NCBI RefSeq assembly: GCF_021730395.1
Contig: NC_069366.1
Span: forward strand, 83,927,001-83,991,000
Direction: 5' to 3'
Origin: Mercenaria mercenaria
Lineage: Eukaryota > Mollusca > Bivalvia > Venerida > Veneridae
Length of the DNA stretch: 64,000 bases
In this document: one piece after another, positions 44,900-57,900 of the stretch
How positions within the stretch are numbered: the stretch's first letter is position 1
Layout: the number at the start of each line of letters is the position of its first letter
Notes under the pieces: generated by a model
Told to the model about the DNA's origin: nothing
Databases searched by the model: none
Seen by the model: only the letters and a program-made list of their open reading frames with translations
Made by a program: the position numbers and the translations under genes

Positions 44900-46075
44900 G
44901 TGTATGTTCATTGATCAGACTTGAAGAAAATCATTACTATTTGAAAATATATTATGTCATCTGTGTTTATTTCATAACCCGTAACTTAAACAATAGAAAA
45001 TAGAAAACATATAGGTGACAGTCAAATACTCTAATAATAGAATTTTTATTCATACAAGTTGGACAATCGTGATTTTCCAAATCACATAAAAAGCCTGCGG
45101 CGTAAGAAGGATCATGAAATCCGAGGGCTTGCAAATTTAAGCTATCAACCACCAACCATACTTTAATGTACATTTTATTGATATTAAGTACCTTCTTACT
45201 GGATTAACTGTCTTGTCGTGTGGCGGCCATACGAAATCGATCCATACCTTGACCCAGTGTTGTTATTATGTCATAATTTGTTATCATTGACAGCGGTTCA
45301 TACAATGCTAAATTCGTGTGCTGGTGTGGTTTTGCATATTACATTACCTCTTATAAACAGTCAAACCGAATTGGCTATGCACTATGCTTCTAAGGTATCT
45401 GATTTAGATTAGAAAGCTTTGAAAACTCTCTTTTTATATCCCTTGTTCATGTTTATATTTAATTCTGTTTACTATGAAGCTTAACATTGTATTCTTCATA
45501 TGTAAGTTTTGCATCATCCATAAAATATCTCCTTGTTTATTAATATTTTTGTTCTTTTGTGTGCAAACAGTTAGAATAGTTTATGTGTAACCGCTTTAAG
45601 TAAATATATTTATCCATAATTGTTTGTTCTCTTCTACAATATGTTTTCGCTGTATAACTTTATTTTTCATTTTGCTTTGACAACGTCTACTGGAGATATT
45701 GGTTACGCATTTTAACAGGATATTATTTTGTCTGCAGTTTCAATTTTAGACTGTACATATTATGAATAGGCTTTTTTATTTTTTTTTTAATCTAGGTCAA
45801 ATATCAACCTTCAAGATTTTAATCGATGTTTCTCATTACAGATCTGGTGCAGCCGTTCTGCGCATGCCCGTAAGTGATTATCAATTTGAGCGCACTGCAA
45901 AATACGCAAATTTTTGCATGTCCGCACGCATGTAGTGTATAATATGTTTGATATACTGACTAAAGGCTAGGATTAGTATCACCATGGTTACAAGATATAT
46001 ACATTTAACATACTTTTCGTTTTAATTGCTTGAATCCTGTATAAACCGGAGTCTGTAATATATCACAGGCGCACC
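44900..46075. other. Unassigned AT-rich sequence
   Basis: A minus-strand frame at 44,967-45,173 contains CPTC and many aromatics but no recognised domain, and is not called. Confidence 0.4.
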
Positions 46076-46079
46076 AGAT

Positions 46080-46240
46080 CTGTTTTTAGTCACAGCCGAT
46101 TTTAATTGGTAGAGGAAGACCTCTCCCGAGCATTAGTTCCGGCAAAGGTGGGCTACCGAGTAAAACCACGGTTCTCCTTGAAGGCTTCTTCACATGACGA
46201 CCCGAGCAGGGCTTGAACCAATAACTGTTCGCATTACTTG
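46080..46240 (-). mobile_element. tRNA-derived SINE remnant (minus strand)
   Basis: The minus strand reads GTTATTGGTTCAAGCCCTGC (box B GGTTCAAGCCC), then CGGGTCGTCATGTGAAGAAG and, further on, GGAGAGGTCTTCCTCTACCA. It belongs to the same family as 48,738-48,905. Confidence 0.55.
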
Positions 46241-46244
46241 GCTT

Positions 46245-48735
46245 TTTTAATTAGATTCTGGAAGAACACATTTGTTAACAACAAAAATGTGATTTTTCCG
46301 TCACCAAAAGTATTGTTTTCAAAATCTCTCAATGATTTTATTTTAGATGGACATGAGTGATGTTCAATAAAACAGCATTTGTTATTTGTTTTAGATAATA
46401 GAGTTTCCGCGGAAGCTTAAACAAACACCAAAAAAAGCTAAACGAGAAATAACTCAGTGTGATTTACTGACTAAAATCAAAATTAACCTTAAATTACTAA
46501 GTATTATTTTGCTACGCTAACGCCGAACAAAAATATTTTATCAGTTTTGAAGTCAAAACATGGCTAAGTTAAAATACTCGGTGCTTTTATATTTTCTTTC
46601 TAGCCGGTGCTAGTGGGCGTGAGAATGTTGCACATGAATTACCTCAGTCAAACCGAGTCTGCTATTACGTTGCTTGGTTGCGTTCTATGCTTCCAACTGA
46701 TATTTTCACATATTTTGTTAGCGTTATTCTATTCGGCATAAATCTCGGTAATCGCCAAAAACTACCTCATGTTTGTCTGTACAAAGGTATGAATAAATCT
46801 AGCTTTTGGGCATTTACATAACGGGAACCTGTGAAGAGAAACTGCCAAAATGTTCAAACAGCAAAAATATGAACAAAAATGTCCACATTATTCGTGCCCT
46901 AACTCTTTAGTTTCTCAGTTACCTTGATCAACATGTACGCAGAAAGGCGTCAGTGATGTAGATTCTTTTTAGGCTGAGGGAGAAGGGCTAGTTTAGCCTT
47001 ACTTATTTGGCTTATCAGTATGACTTATTTTATGATCTGTTATTTTATAGTTGTCATCCCTCTAACGGGACAGCAACAGTCAAAAGTTATCACGCGGTCC
47101 CAAAACGTCCTATTATTTGGACTAGGCTAGTTATACCTAAAGTGTAAGCGCATCATTATCCGTTTGAAATTTCACCTCAAGATGCAGGCGCAATTTTCCG
47201 TGCAGAGGTGAAGTATATGTACTATAGATTTGGGTCAGTGCCTATATGGCCTGACAGGGAAAATCTAATTGAAACACATGTCGGAAAAGTTCAAGTCTGA
47301 CTTTCCGAATACATTTATAATCTTGGATAGAACAGAATTAAAGGTCAAACGACCCAGTTCACTCCGAATTCAGAGCCAGTGCTACTCAGACTACAAATCT
47401 CTAACAACTCTAAAAGGTCTGGTAGGAACTGACCCGAGGGGTTCTTTCACTTTTATATTTATGTTATTTTCATGATCAATATAATCACATTTTGTTTAGC
47501 TTCGACAGTGATAATGTGATGAAGTAAAAAAAAATGTACAAGTTAAATGATATTGTACACCATTAGGCACTCAATGTTTAAGAAATCTGAAGCTCGCTCC
47601 AGACTTTTAAGACATTCTGGTAACTATTATATTGGATTATCATAGTATAAAGATTTTTAATATTTTGCCCATTTTAACTTTGAACTGAATCTGCTCGAAG
47701 TTGAATATGAGCTTTACAAATTTTATTCTGTCAAATACAAGACAAAATACTTAAGAATAATCCCGTATGGACAAAAAGGATTTTTGAGGAAAACATCGCG
47801 AAACTTCATACATTGTACATGACGTATAGTAATCATCGCACCATCAAATGGGAAGGGAAAGCAGAGCGGCTTACTATAGAGGGGTAAATCACCAAACATT
47901 CACTGTACCGAACCAGGAAAAAACAAACCACACTAGCTTGCGTTTTGGCAATTAGTGTGTAGTATCATTTTACGTTCAACAAATCGTGACAATAGAACGT
48001 CAGGCCATCATGGAACACTTTTTATTGCGTATTCTCGAATATATAACGGCTTCGCATTATTAAACTAACATTGGAAGACCGTACCATGTGAAATTATATA
48101 CGGTAAAATCGTGTTTAGCGGAGTGCTTGTGATTTTAAGTGAATCCTGAATTTGTGTAACATATTGACAGAATTACAATTTAGCATTTCTCGATACTTTC
48201 ATAATTACTTCAAATTTTTCAGATTTGAAATGTAAAAGAATGTTCTTTGTGAATATTTTGTCATCTCAGTTTTGATTTTTTTGTCATTTATACAGGTTTT
48301 CATATGGAATGGCCTATAATTATATATTGTACTGTTTTTAACAAAAATACCGCACATTACAACAGACATGAATTGACTTACATTGACTTTTAGAAAGATA
48401 TTTTTATGAGTTTGCAAGGAATGTGATATATTGTTATATTACAAATTTTGTTAGTTAAAGGTTCTTGACTTGAAGATACGTATCATTGTAAATTGTTTAT
48501 GCATTTATAGACTCTATTTATATTTCGTATAGCTCACTACGTTGGAACGTCATTTTGACACGAATCTTTTTCTGTGTACCATTTGTCAAAATTTTTGTAA
48601 AGTCGTTCTATATGGAAAGCTGCTGTTGCAACTGATGGGAAACAGTCTATCGATTTGTTGAAATTCAGTCATTGTCAGATACTCTTAACTTCATGCGTAA
48701 AAATGGAATCTTAACTTGTTAGGTCGGTTTGTCCA
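46245..48735. other. Unassigned AT-rich sequence
   Basis: No supported gene, RNA or repeat; short frames near 47,269 and 48,205 show no motifs. Confidence 0.5.
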
Positions 48736-48737
48736 TA

Positions 48738-48905
48738 TTGGCCGGTCAAGGTCATATAGCGACTTTCCAGTACTGAGGAAAAAGATACCACATTATTTCA
48801 TACACGGAAAGGCGAGATAAAATCACGGATCTTCCGCGAGCTAGCTGGGTGGCTTCTTCACACGACGGCCCGGGTAGGAATAGAACCAGCTGTATGAAGA
48901 GCAGA
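48738..48905 (-). mobile_element. tRNA-derived SINE remnant (minus strand)
   Basis: The plus strand shows GGTCATATAGCGACTTTCCA, ATTATTTCA, GCGAGCTAGCTGGGTGGCTT and CTTCACACGACGGCCCGGGT, aligned to the 46,080 copy through CTTCTTCACA(T/C)GACG. The box B (GGTTCTATTCC on the minus strand) is degenerate. Confidence 0.55.
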
Positions 48906-48988
48906 TAATTTGAGGAAGACAGTGACATTAGCCATTTCAGCCACTCAGACCCTGCCTGGTGAACATAAAAGCTCCCAGTTTCATAGAT

Positions 48989-49141
48989 TATGGTGGCATA
49001 TTTCTGCATACGATAACCAGATAAGTTTTATTTTCCCGAAAAGTTTTTATTTTTTCGCAAAAACTTTCCTGTTTTTCGCGAAAACTCGATATACTTTCGT
49101 GAAACTTTTCGAGTTATCGTATACAGAAATATGCCACCATA
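48989..49141. mobile_element. 153-bp inverted-repeat element
   Basis: TATGGTGGCATATTTCTGCA TACGATAAC and the inverted right end TATGGTGGCATATTTCTGTA TACGATAAC match at 28 of 29 positions. The interior is a second set of TTTTCG-rich inverted motifs (CCGAAAAGTTT, GAAACTTTTCG). The outer flanks are AGAT and GAAC, with no obvious target duplication beyond TA. Confidence 0.85.
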
Positions 49142-49289
49142 GAACAGCTTCAACATTACCCAGTATGTTTCAGTTTTATTCATTGTTAACGTAGTGCGAT
49201 CGATCGAGAACTGTCTGTATATTTAATACGTTTAAGCTGGTCTGATTTTTGTTGTGTCGACGTCGTTTAAATTTTTTGTTCATGTCAAC

Positions 49290-49640
49290 TTTTCTAAAAA
49301 AATATATAGCTTTGTTACTTTACACTCTTCATTATCATCATGAGGTGAGTAATTAGGCCAAGAAACCTACCTGTCATATGTTTTTTGTCAGAATTATTCT
49401 ATGCTTTGAAAAACTGCATTTCTTTTTACATTTTTGTTTAAGTGTACGTAAGTTGAAACCATTAGCTTTGAAACTTTGCTAACTTAAATGTTTATCACCA
49501 GGTGAGTATGTTGGCCAAGAACCATGACTCTTGCTTTCATTTTTTTTTTTTGGAATTATTTTTTTGGCCTTTTATAGTTAGAAGTTGAATTTTCTTTGAT
49601 ATTCTTTTATGTCCACTTTACTTGAATACTATAAGAGAAT
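49290..49640. repeat. Diverged tandem repeat (GGTGAGTA..TTGGCCAAGAA type)
   Basis: Two units, each with ATCA(T)CAGGTGAGTA, GGCCAAGAACC and a TCAGAATTATT-like element, spaced ~170 bp (49,343 and 49,500). Related units recur at 51,970-52,470. Confidence 0.6.
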
Positions 49641-50300
49641 TATCTATGAACCATTGCAAGGACTTCGGACACTATCATATGCTTCTAGCCTACATTTTAA
49701 AGGCAAATTTCTCATTAAGTATTTAAACAATACCCAAATAGTTTCGAGTCAATGATAAATCAATGTATTAGTTAATTTATTACAGCAGAAACTGATTTGT
49801 ACCTGTTCCTATCAAAATGTTTTTCTTATTTTATCTGGGCCGAGGTATATTTTCTTGAAAAAATAAAATGTTTAATTTCCGTAAAAATATAATGTCATCA
49901 CTTTACGGGAGTTTTAAATATATGAATTCCAGCCGAACAAGGAGACAAAATCTGTTTATTTAAGGAAAAAATAACATTTTAAGATTAAAATCCTATAAAT
50001 AAATAAAAAAGAGAACGATATTTTTGTAAACAACCTGTACTTGATTTATCTATACACTGTTCGTAATGTAAAGTTTTTGATGCATTACATGTGTGAATTG
50101 GTATACATGTATAAGTGACCGGTCAGTTTTATTACAGTGGTTCAGGTAGTTATTTAAGTACATGTACATGTCTGTATAGCTCTGTTATAAGTGATGGCAG
50201 ATATTTGTGTGCTGTATAACCATAATACTAAGAAAGGCAGTAATCTTATCAAGGCCGTAGGGTGGGTTCTTGCTTGGGATAAGTACCAGTGGCACAGATA
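49641..50300. other. Unassigned AT-rich sequence
   Basis: Nothing supported. Confidence 0.4.
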
Positions 50301-50306
50301 ATATTT

Positions 50307-50541
50307 GAGCCGCACCATGTGAAAACCAACATAGTGCAATTGCGACCAGCATTGATCCAGACCAGCCTGCGCATCTGCGCAGACTAGTCAGGATCCATGC
50401 TGTTCGCTAACGGTTTGTCTAATTCCAATAGGCTTTGAAAGCGAACAGCATGGATCCTGACCAGACTGCGCAGATGCACAGGCTGGTCTGGATCCATGCT
50501 GGTCACAAAGCCACTATGTTGTTTTTCACATGGCACGGCTC
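50307..50541. mobile_element. Palindromic MITE, copy 1 (GAGCCGCACCATGTGAAAAC)
   Basis: A 235-bp near-palindrome. The arms of ~95 bp (GAGCCGCACCATGTGAAAAC ... GACCAGCATTGATCCAGACC ... CAGGATCCATGCTGTTCGCT) pair with the inverted right half around a ~35-bp unpaired centre. It has no coding capacity. A second copy is at 62,959. Confidence 0.9.
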
Positions 50542-50544
50542 ATT

Positions 50545-51965
50545 TCGCTTAAACATGTAATAAAAATGTATCCGAAATGACATTTCTTTCTGAGGCTTGC
50601 CTAAGGAAGCTGGATCGGAAAAAGTTAAATCGGGATAAGTCTGACAACAACCCATCTATAGATAATGTTGTCTATTCAAGGCTGAAGTTGTGGACAAAAC
50701 ATAAATGTGTCATTTGTAGGGCTAAAGTAGAAGCAGGTCGCTGCATAAAAATTCCACCTGAAACTCAGCTGGACCGATTAGTTCGTTTACGCGTCTAGCC
50801 GTATTTGTATATACCATCTGCATGGAAAGCGACTTGACACATCACTTTCGTGGCATCACACTGAATGTGAAACCGTCACTGATATGACCTGCCAAGAAGC
50901 TACTGTTCTTGACCTATGCATCACAGGCATATCAATGCCAAGCGTTATTTTTGTTGGATAGACTATAGTCAGGATCAGATTAACTGCTGTGCACATATTG
51001 CCTCCTTTTTGTTGTGTTCAGGCCTAGTCCGCCACTAAGAACAATCTTCAATTCAGTTTTCACAGAAGGAAGAACATGAAGTAATGAATGTGTGCGACAT
51101 TTAGCATGTGTCTAAAAGAAATAAATACAATGTATAAATGCACAGAAGAAGATGAAGAAATAAAGAAATGAAAAATATATAAAAAATACAAAAAATAATA
51201 AAAACAAAATGGAAAACAAATTATATCTTTATTGCTAGTGGCGTGCGCGTTGCGAGGAGGACATGCAGAAGATTACCTGGTGTGTTGCTAGTATTTTACA
51301 GCACAAATTTGCCAATGTACTGCAGCAAACAACCAGGATAAGCCGATGAAAATTTAACTCAATGAATAATAATGAATTCACACAGTATTTGCCTCTCTCA
51401 CTACTATACATGTATAACAAGCCTAAATGTGCCCTTTCAAACATTTGTATAGTATTTGAGTTACAAACAGATGTAAAAATATGCGACTATCAAATTATTA
51501 AAAATGAATATAAAAAGTATTGGTTACTTTACATTTGGGAACACCCTGTAGTTATATTTTTTGTTTAAAAGTACTGCTCCACCCCTTGCATCAACACAAT
51601 AGTCACAGAAAATGTGTATAATTAATATCTATATATGCTGGCCAAATATGGTTTTGATGCATCGGGGGGAACAATGTTGTTTAAAGCAAAATAGCTTTTA
51701 TATGTATATAACAGGGTACGTAATTCCATTTAGAGCAAAAATTACCATTTTATGAAACAAATATTGAAAAATTTGACTTTAAGAAATTATCTCAAATATG
51801 TATTTTGATGGAATATGTAATTAAATACTTATTTCTCAGTGGTTTATTTTTCACTCTTGGAGTAGGCAAATTCATATAGAAAGTGTCCGAAGTCCTTTTT
51901 TTTATAATTATAAGGTTAGTACATTATCCAAAACCGTATCTCTTGCATGTAATTTGTCCGAATTA
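50545..51965. other. Unassigned sequence, one open frame
   Basis: A 73-aa plus frame at 50,577-50,798 includes LWTKHKCVICRAKVEAGRCI; the CxxC pair is not enough to name it. An A-rich stretch occupies 51,110-51,220. No gene is called. Confidence 0.4.
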
Positions 51966-51969
51966 GTTT

Positions 51970-52470
51970 TTAAAATTGGCATTTCCTTGTTTAAGATTTG
52001 TGTTTAGTCCCACGTTTTAAATATTTCAATTCTATAAGAGTTATAACTTTAACGCTTTGTACAATTGTTAATCATCCTTCGGCAAGTACATAGGCAAAGA
52101 CCTTTAACTCTGACTTGCATGTTGTCAGAATTATAGCTCGTAATGTACTTCAAAAATTGGAATTGCTTGTTTTCCAAGTTTTCTTTACTACTGTAAGAGT
52201 TGTTGCTTTGAAACTTTGCACACGCTCATAGTATCGTTAGATTAGTTAGTGTGTTAAGAACCACAACTCACTCTTGTATGTTATCAGAATTATTGCCATT
52301 TTTATCTTATATTTTCTATTTTCTTTTTTGTCTTACCGTTTTTGTTTATGATCACTTTCTTCAATAAGATGGCTTTGAAACTTTAAACATATTTTTCATC
52401 ATTCAATATGTGAGAAACTGACTGCCAAGAAGCAAAGCTCTTTCCTTTCATATTGCCTTATGCCAAGCAC
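51970..52470. repeat. Diverged tandem repeat, same family as 49,290
   Basis: About three units carrying GTTATAACTTTAACGCTTTG / GTTGTTGCTTTGAAACTTTG, AAGTACATAGGCAAAGACC and TTGTCAGAATTAT / TTATCAGAATTAT motifs at a spacing near 150-170 bp. Confidence 0.6.
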
Positions 52471-52713
52471 GTATGGACGACTGGTACCGTGCATTTACAA
52501 GTCACAAACATAACTATAACAGATATTGGCTCCAAAAGTCGTTCTCTAACTTGAGCAGTTCTTATCCAATGTTCAATAAACTTGGGGTCAGAATGTTAAC
52601 ATCTCGGGCAAGTTCGATGATCAGCCGGAATATTGCCCATTCGTCTCAAACTATTCTTTTTGTAAATCATGAGATTATTATTAATACCGTTTTGCGTCGG
52701 ATATGTACGTACC

Positions 52714-52827
52714 CAACGCATTTTGGTACTACATTGTTGTAACTACCAAATTGCGTTGAGTGTAACGCATTTTGGTAGTGACTTCCAAAACTCGGCCGAA
52801 TTTTTGTAGTGACTACCAAAATGCGTT
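52714..52827. repeat. Double inverted repeat (AACGCATTTTGGTAGT)
   Basis: CAACGCATTTTGGTACT pairs with AACTACCAAATTGCGTTG (52,741-52,758), and AACGCATTTTGGTAGTGAC (52,764) pairs with GTGACTACCAAAATGCGTT (ends 52,827). Four alternating copies of one ~17-bp motif make two nested hairpins. Confidence 0.85.
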
Positions 52828-53202
52828 GCTACCATTTTGAGGTGCAATGCTTCAACAAGAATTATAAATTGTTTACAAATGGTCGCATCATTTTTAAGCC
52901 ATGTTTTATTTCCACTGTATCGCATCGCTAGATGTCTAACGATAAGAAAGACCATACTGTAAGATAATATTGTAATTCTACAATGGGATTACCTCCCTTT
53001 AATTACATGAAAATTCCAATATTTTATGGTGTTAACAGTACAAAATTTAAAGGGTTTATGAACTTGATTTTTTAGTGTCATGTAGACATTAGATTTACAT
53101 TCAAGTTTTGAATTATTCTGAAAAATACATGCTCTGGAAACTTTCTTTACAAAATGACTGTTTTATCAAGGTAAGTTCTACGCAAGTCATTTTCTAGGCT
53201 GC

Positions 53203-53426
53203 TGTTCTGAAGAATTAGTTAAGTTTTCAAGTAGTAATTTAGGGTTCAGGCGCCTAAGAGGCCGAGCACGGGAATTTTTGCTCTTTTCGGTAATTACTTT
53301 ACTGTAATTTCTGTACTTGCGTGAAATGTAACCATGTTTTAAGTCAGCCCTGTTGTAAAGTGAATTGATAGCGAAAATAAAAGTTAAAAAAGGAAAATAG
53401 TTGTAATTATAGTTGTAAGCGGAACA
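53203..53426 (+). repeat. Left LTR of the Bel/Pao element
   Basis: It runs TGTTCTGAAG to GGAACA with the short inverted ends TGTTC/GAACA. A primer-binding-site-like TGGTAGCAGAGCGAGG follows at 53,430, four bases from the LTR end. Confidence 0.95.
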
Positions 53427-53499
53427 AAATGGTAGCAGAGCGAGGTTATGATAATAGGACTTAATACATATAAACAGTAAATTGACTCTAAAGTGTAAA

Positions 53500-54900
53500 A
53501 TGGCTGTGGAGCTCAGCGAAGAAGAAAAACAAGTGGTTTTGCAAAGAATTGCGGACTTGAAATTGTTAAAGTCTAAACATAAATCAATATATACAAAGAC
53601 AAAAAACAAACTTTTACGGTGTTTAGACGTTGATATCGATGAAGAGTTGGACAAAAAAGAAATTTGAAAATATCAGGACTATTTAGATGATGCAAATGAA
53701 GTTGCTTTAGGGACTATGCACAAATTGTGTTCATCTTACAGAGAAGTAAATGATTTAGAAAACGAAAGAAAAGTTATGGAAGAGATTAACATAATTGAAA
53801 AAGACTATAGTGATACCCATAAAACTGTGTTTAAAAAGTCTACGAAGGCTTCACTGCCAGCTAGTGCTACAACCGAAGGTTTAGGCAAAGATATGTGGCA
53901 GCAATTAAAAAGGGTACAAATTCCAGTATTCACAGATGAGAAAAGAAAGTATGAATCTTGGAAGGCGGCATTCAATGCTTGTATTGACAGTGCACCGTCT
54001 ACTGCTGAATATAAGCTCTTGCAGTTAAGACAATATTTATCTGGTGAGGCATTGAAGTCGATTGAAAATTTAGGGCATTCGGCAGCTAGTTACGAAGCAG
54101 CAAAAAAACGTTTAGATAGAAAGTTTGGAGGTAAACGAAGGCAAGTTATGGCATATCTAGAATAATTAGACAAATTTCCGGTAATGAAAGAGGAGAGTGC
54201 TAAAACTATCGACAAATTTGCGGACTTGTTAGATATTGTAGTGATTAATTTGATAGAAGCAGAAAAGGAAGAAGATTTGGGAGATGGAGCACTGTATTTG
54301 CGACTTCTGAAAAAATTGCCTGAAACAATGCTTACAAGGTATAATCGGTGGATTTATGAATCTAAAGAAGATGAATCCGTTCAAACACAAAGAAAGTGGT
54401 TCAATCAGGAGGCTAAATACTATGTTGCTGCTGCCGAAACTGTTCATGGACTTTCTGGAGACAAGTGGAAGCCTTCAAGACCACAAGTAGCTACTCACTT
54501 TGTAAATAACAAAAAAGGTCAAGGAAGCCAAAAGGTCTGTAAAGTCTGTTTTGATAATCATGATGTTTGGAACTGTTACATATTCAAACAATTACCGCCA
54601 TCACAGCGTTGGGAAAAAGTTAAAGATCTGAAGTTGTGTTTTCGTTGTTTAGGAAACGGACATGCTGGTAGTACATGTAATAGAATGAAAGTTTGCGGAA
54701 TTCAAGGTTGTAAAAAGAACCATAATAGGTTGTTACATAATGAAGAAATGAATTATCAAAATGCGGATAACAGTTTGTCGTTACACAAAGATGAAATGAA
54801 TCAACAAAATGTACCTACAAATGAAAATGCGACAAGTCATCATGTTCAACATCAGGCTCATGATAACGACAATCGTTTCTCAGTATCAAATCGGATTTCA
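53500..54900 (+). pseudogene. Bel/Pao gag-like region (fossil)
   Basis: It starts MAVELSEEEKQVVLQRIADL, a helical N-terminus, followed by a capsid-like region with FTDEKRKYESWKAAFNACID, typical of the DUF1759 gag segment of Bel/Pao elements. Two zinc-binding clusters are centred near 54,540 (CKVCFDNHDVWNC) and 54,640 (CFRCLGNGHAGSTC). Gag and pol are often made as one polyprotein in this clade. It is broken at a few places. Confidence 0.85.
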
Positions 54901-57900
54901 CTTCGCACAGTTCCAGTAATAGTGAAAAATGGAAGTAAACAGTTGACTGTAAATGCACTGTTGGACGATGGCAGTTCAAAATCATACATTAATGCAGATG
55001 TAGCTGCAGAATTAGGATTAGACATAGTATCTAATGCACAGTTGATAACGGTAAATGTTATGAATGGTAGAAAAGAAACTTTTGAAACTGCACCTGTGAA
55101 ATTTCATATTGAAGGCTTGAATGGTCAAGTGAAAATGGGAATGGAGGCTACAACAACAACTTGTGTAACAGGAAATCTCAGAACAGTAGACTGGAATAAA
55201 CAATCTGGACAGTTTAAACATCTAAATGGTATACAATTTCCAGTGTGTAAGAGAAAAAATACAATAGATTTATTGATTGGGGTAGATTATTCAGATTTAC
55301 ATTACTCGTTACACGAAGTCAGAGGGGAACCCGGTGAACCAACAGCTTGTCTTACTCCCTGAGGCTGGACTTGTGTTGGATCCATTGAAAATTCTGTTGA
55401 AAATGAAAGTAGAAATTATCATACATCTTTTTTGGCAAAAAGATGTAAATATCGAAAAATCGATAGAAAAATTCTGGGAAATAGAACACATTTCACAAAA
55501 AGGAAGTACCATGTCAGTCGAAAACGAATCCATTGTGAAACAAGTAAAATCTACGATAACATGTAGTGAAGGACATTATCAAGTATCCATTCCATGGAAT
55601 GACAAAAAGCCGTCTCTGAAAAATAACTATAAAATGGCATTACAGAGATTAAGAAACACAGAAAAGAAAATAGAGAAAGATCCAGTTGTGAAAGAAGCAT
55701 ATGAAACCACACTACAGACCTATCTAAATAAAGGTTATATAACGGAAGTTAACCCGAATGAAAATTTCAATGACAGTGAGTGGTATTTACCACATTTTCG
55801 GTAGTTAAACTGGATCGAGAGACAACTAAAGTCCGTATTGTTTTCGATGCAGCAGCAAAAACAGAGGGATTAAGTCTAAATGAGGCGATATATCAGGGAC
55901 CAAAGATGCAGAATGAATTATTTGATGTATTGTTGAGATTTAGAAGTCAGCCCATAGCAATTATGTGTGATATTGAAGAGGTGTACTTACGTGTAGAAAT
56001 TAACACTATTGACAGATCATATCACAGGTTTCTTTGGAATTCTTCAGTACCAATTCGGTATGAATTCAAAACACTGGTGTTTGGAGTTAATGCATCACCA
56101 TTTCTAGCCCAATATGTTTCTAGACATAATGCTGAATTACATAAAGAAGAATATCCACGTGCTGCAGAAACGGTCTTTAGTTCAACATACATGGATGATA
56201 GTATGGATTCTGTGTCTACCGTAGAAGAAGGTATTGAATTGTATTATCAGCTATCAGAACTTTGGGCGAAAGCAAACATGTATGCAAGAAAATGGCTGTC
56301 AAATTCGGCTGACGTACTAGAAAAATCCCTACTGAGCATAGAGCTTCTAAAGTTGAACTGGACAAAAATGACTTGCCAACTGTAAAAACACTTGGTGTAA
56401 CATGGTTAGCTAATGAAGATTGTTTTATTTTCAATGTGCAAGAGTCGGATAACTATACAACATTGACAAAGAGAACAATTCTAAGAAAAATAGCGACTAT
56501 ATTTGATCCACATGGTTTTGTTGCACCATATATCGTGCGAGCAAAGATTCTAATGCAGGAATTATGGTTAGCGGGATTAAATTGGGATGAAATTGTTCCA
56601 AATGAAATGAATAAAACATTTTTGAGGTGGTTATCTGAATTGAAAGAACTTAAACAAATCAAAATACCAAGATGTATAAGACATGAAAGCTATGTTCAGC
56701 TAAAAAGAGTAACATTACATGCATTCGGTGATGCATCAGAAAAAGCTTACGGTTCAGTAGTGTATGCTCGCTGTGAAGATTCTGACAATAACATTTCGGT
56801 TAGACTCGTTGCAGCAAAAAGTAGAGTAGCGCTGGTGAAGACGATAAGTATTCCTAGATTAGAGCTTTTGGCAGCTGTTCTGTGCTTGATACTTACATTG
56901 TCAATTTGTGCTGCACTGAACATTTGTATTAACAATTGCACATTTTGGACAGATAGTATGAATGTTTTACATTGGATACGAAATAGAAGCACAATTTTCA
57001 AACCATTTGTTGCTAATAGAATCGGAGAGATTCAGTATCATTCAAATCCTATACAATGGCGACATGTACAAGGAAAACAAAATCCGGCTGACATTTTAAG
57101 TAGAGGATGTTCAATATCTTATTTAGAAACGAACGAATTGTGGTGGAACGCACCTGAATTTCTGAAGAAAAATGAATGCGAATGGCCAAAAAGTAAAGTT
57201 GAATTTTCACATGAGAACAGTGAAATAAAAAAGTCAAAAAAAAAAATGCAGTTTGAAGTACAAACAATGCACACACAGAGCGCAGATGTACAAACATACA
57301 ATAAAGAATGGCGGCTTGATCCGAAACGATATTCCAGTTGGACAAAATTAGTACGGGTATATGCTTGGGTTATGCGTTTCGTGGAAAATTGTAAACGTAC
57401 AAAAACAGCAAGAATTGAAGGACAACTGGGTGCGAATGAAATACATGATGCAGAGGTAAAATTAATAATAAAAGCTCAAAGGTCTCATTATAAGGAAGAA
57501 TTTACATGTTTATTTAAGCAAAAAGAACTACCAAAAGATAGCAAATTGATAAAATTGAATCCAAAAATTGACGGTGAAGGAGTAATCAGAAGTGATGGAC
57601 GCTTAAAATATGCTGAAATGTTATCGTATGGCTGTCGATATCCAGTGATACTACCTCGACATGATTGGATTACTGAACTAATTGTTCGTCACTTTCATGA
57701 AGATTCAGGACATAGTGGTACAAACTACACACTTTCCGTGTTATCAACATCTGCAAGGGAGGTAATTCGTGCTGTAGAAAACAAATGTACAAAGTGTAAA
57801 CTTCGCAAAGCAAGACCAAAAGAACAGATTATGGCGCCACTTCCAAATATCCGTCACAATATGCCATTAAGAGCATTTGTTCATGTAGCAGTAGATTATG

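Noticed and set aside
44967-45173. Minus frame containing DCPTCMNK
   Set aside because: No domain, splice sites or repeat support; length is compatible with chance in AT-rich DNA.
50577-50798. 73-aa frame with CVICRAKVEAG resembling a zinc-ribbon
   Set aside because: One CxxC pair only, no second pair, no homologue recognised, flanked by repeats.
53187-53654. Minus-strand frame over the left LTR, repeated at 59,916-60,122
   Set aside because: It is antisense LTR sequence, present twice because the LTR is.
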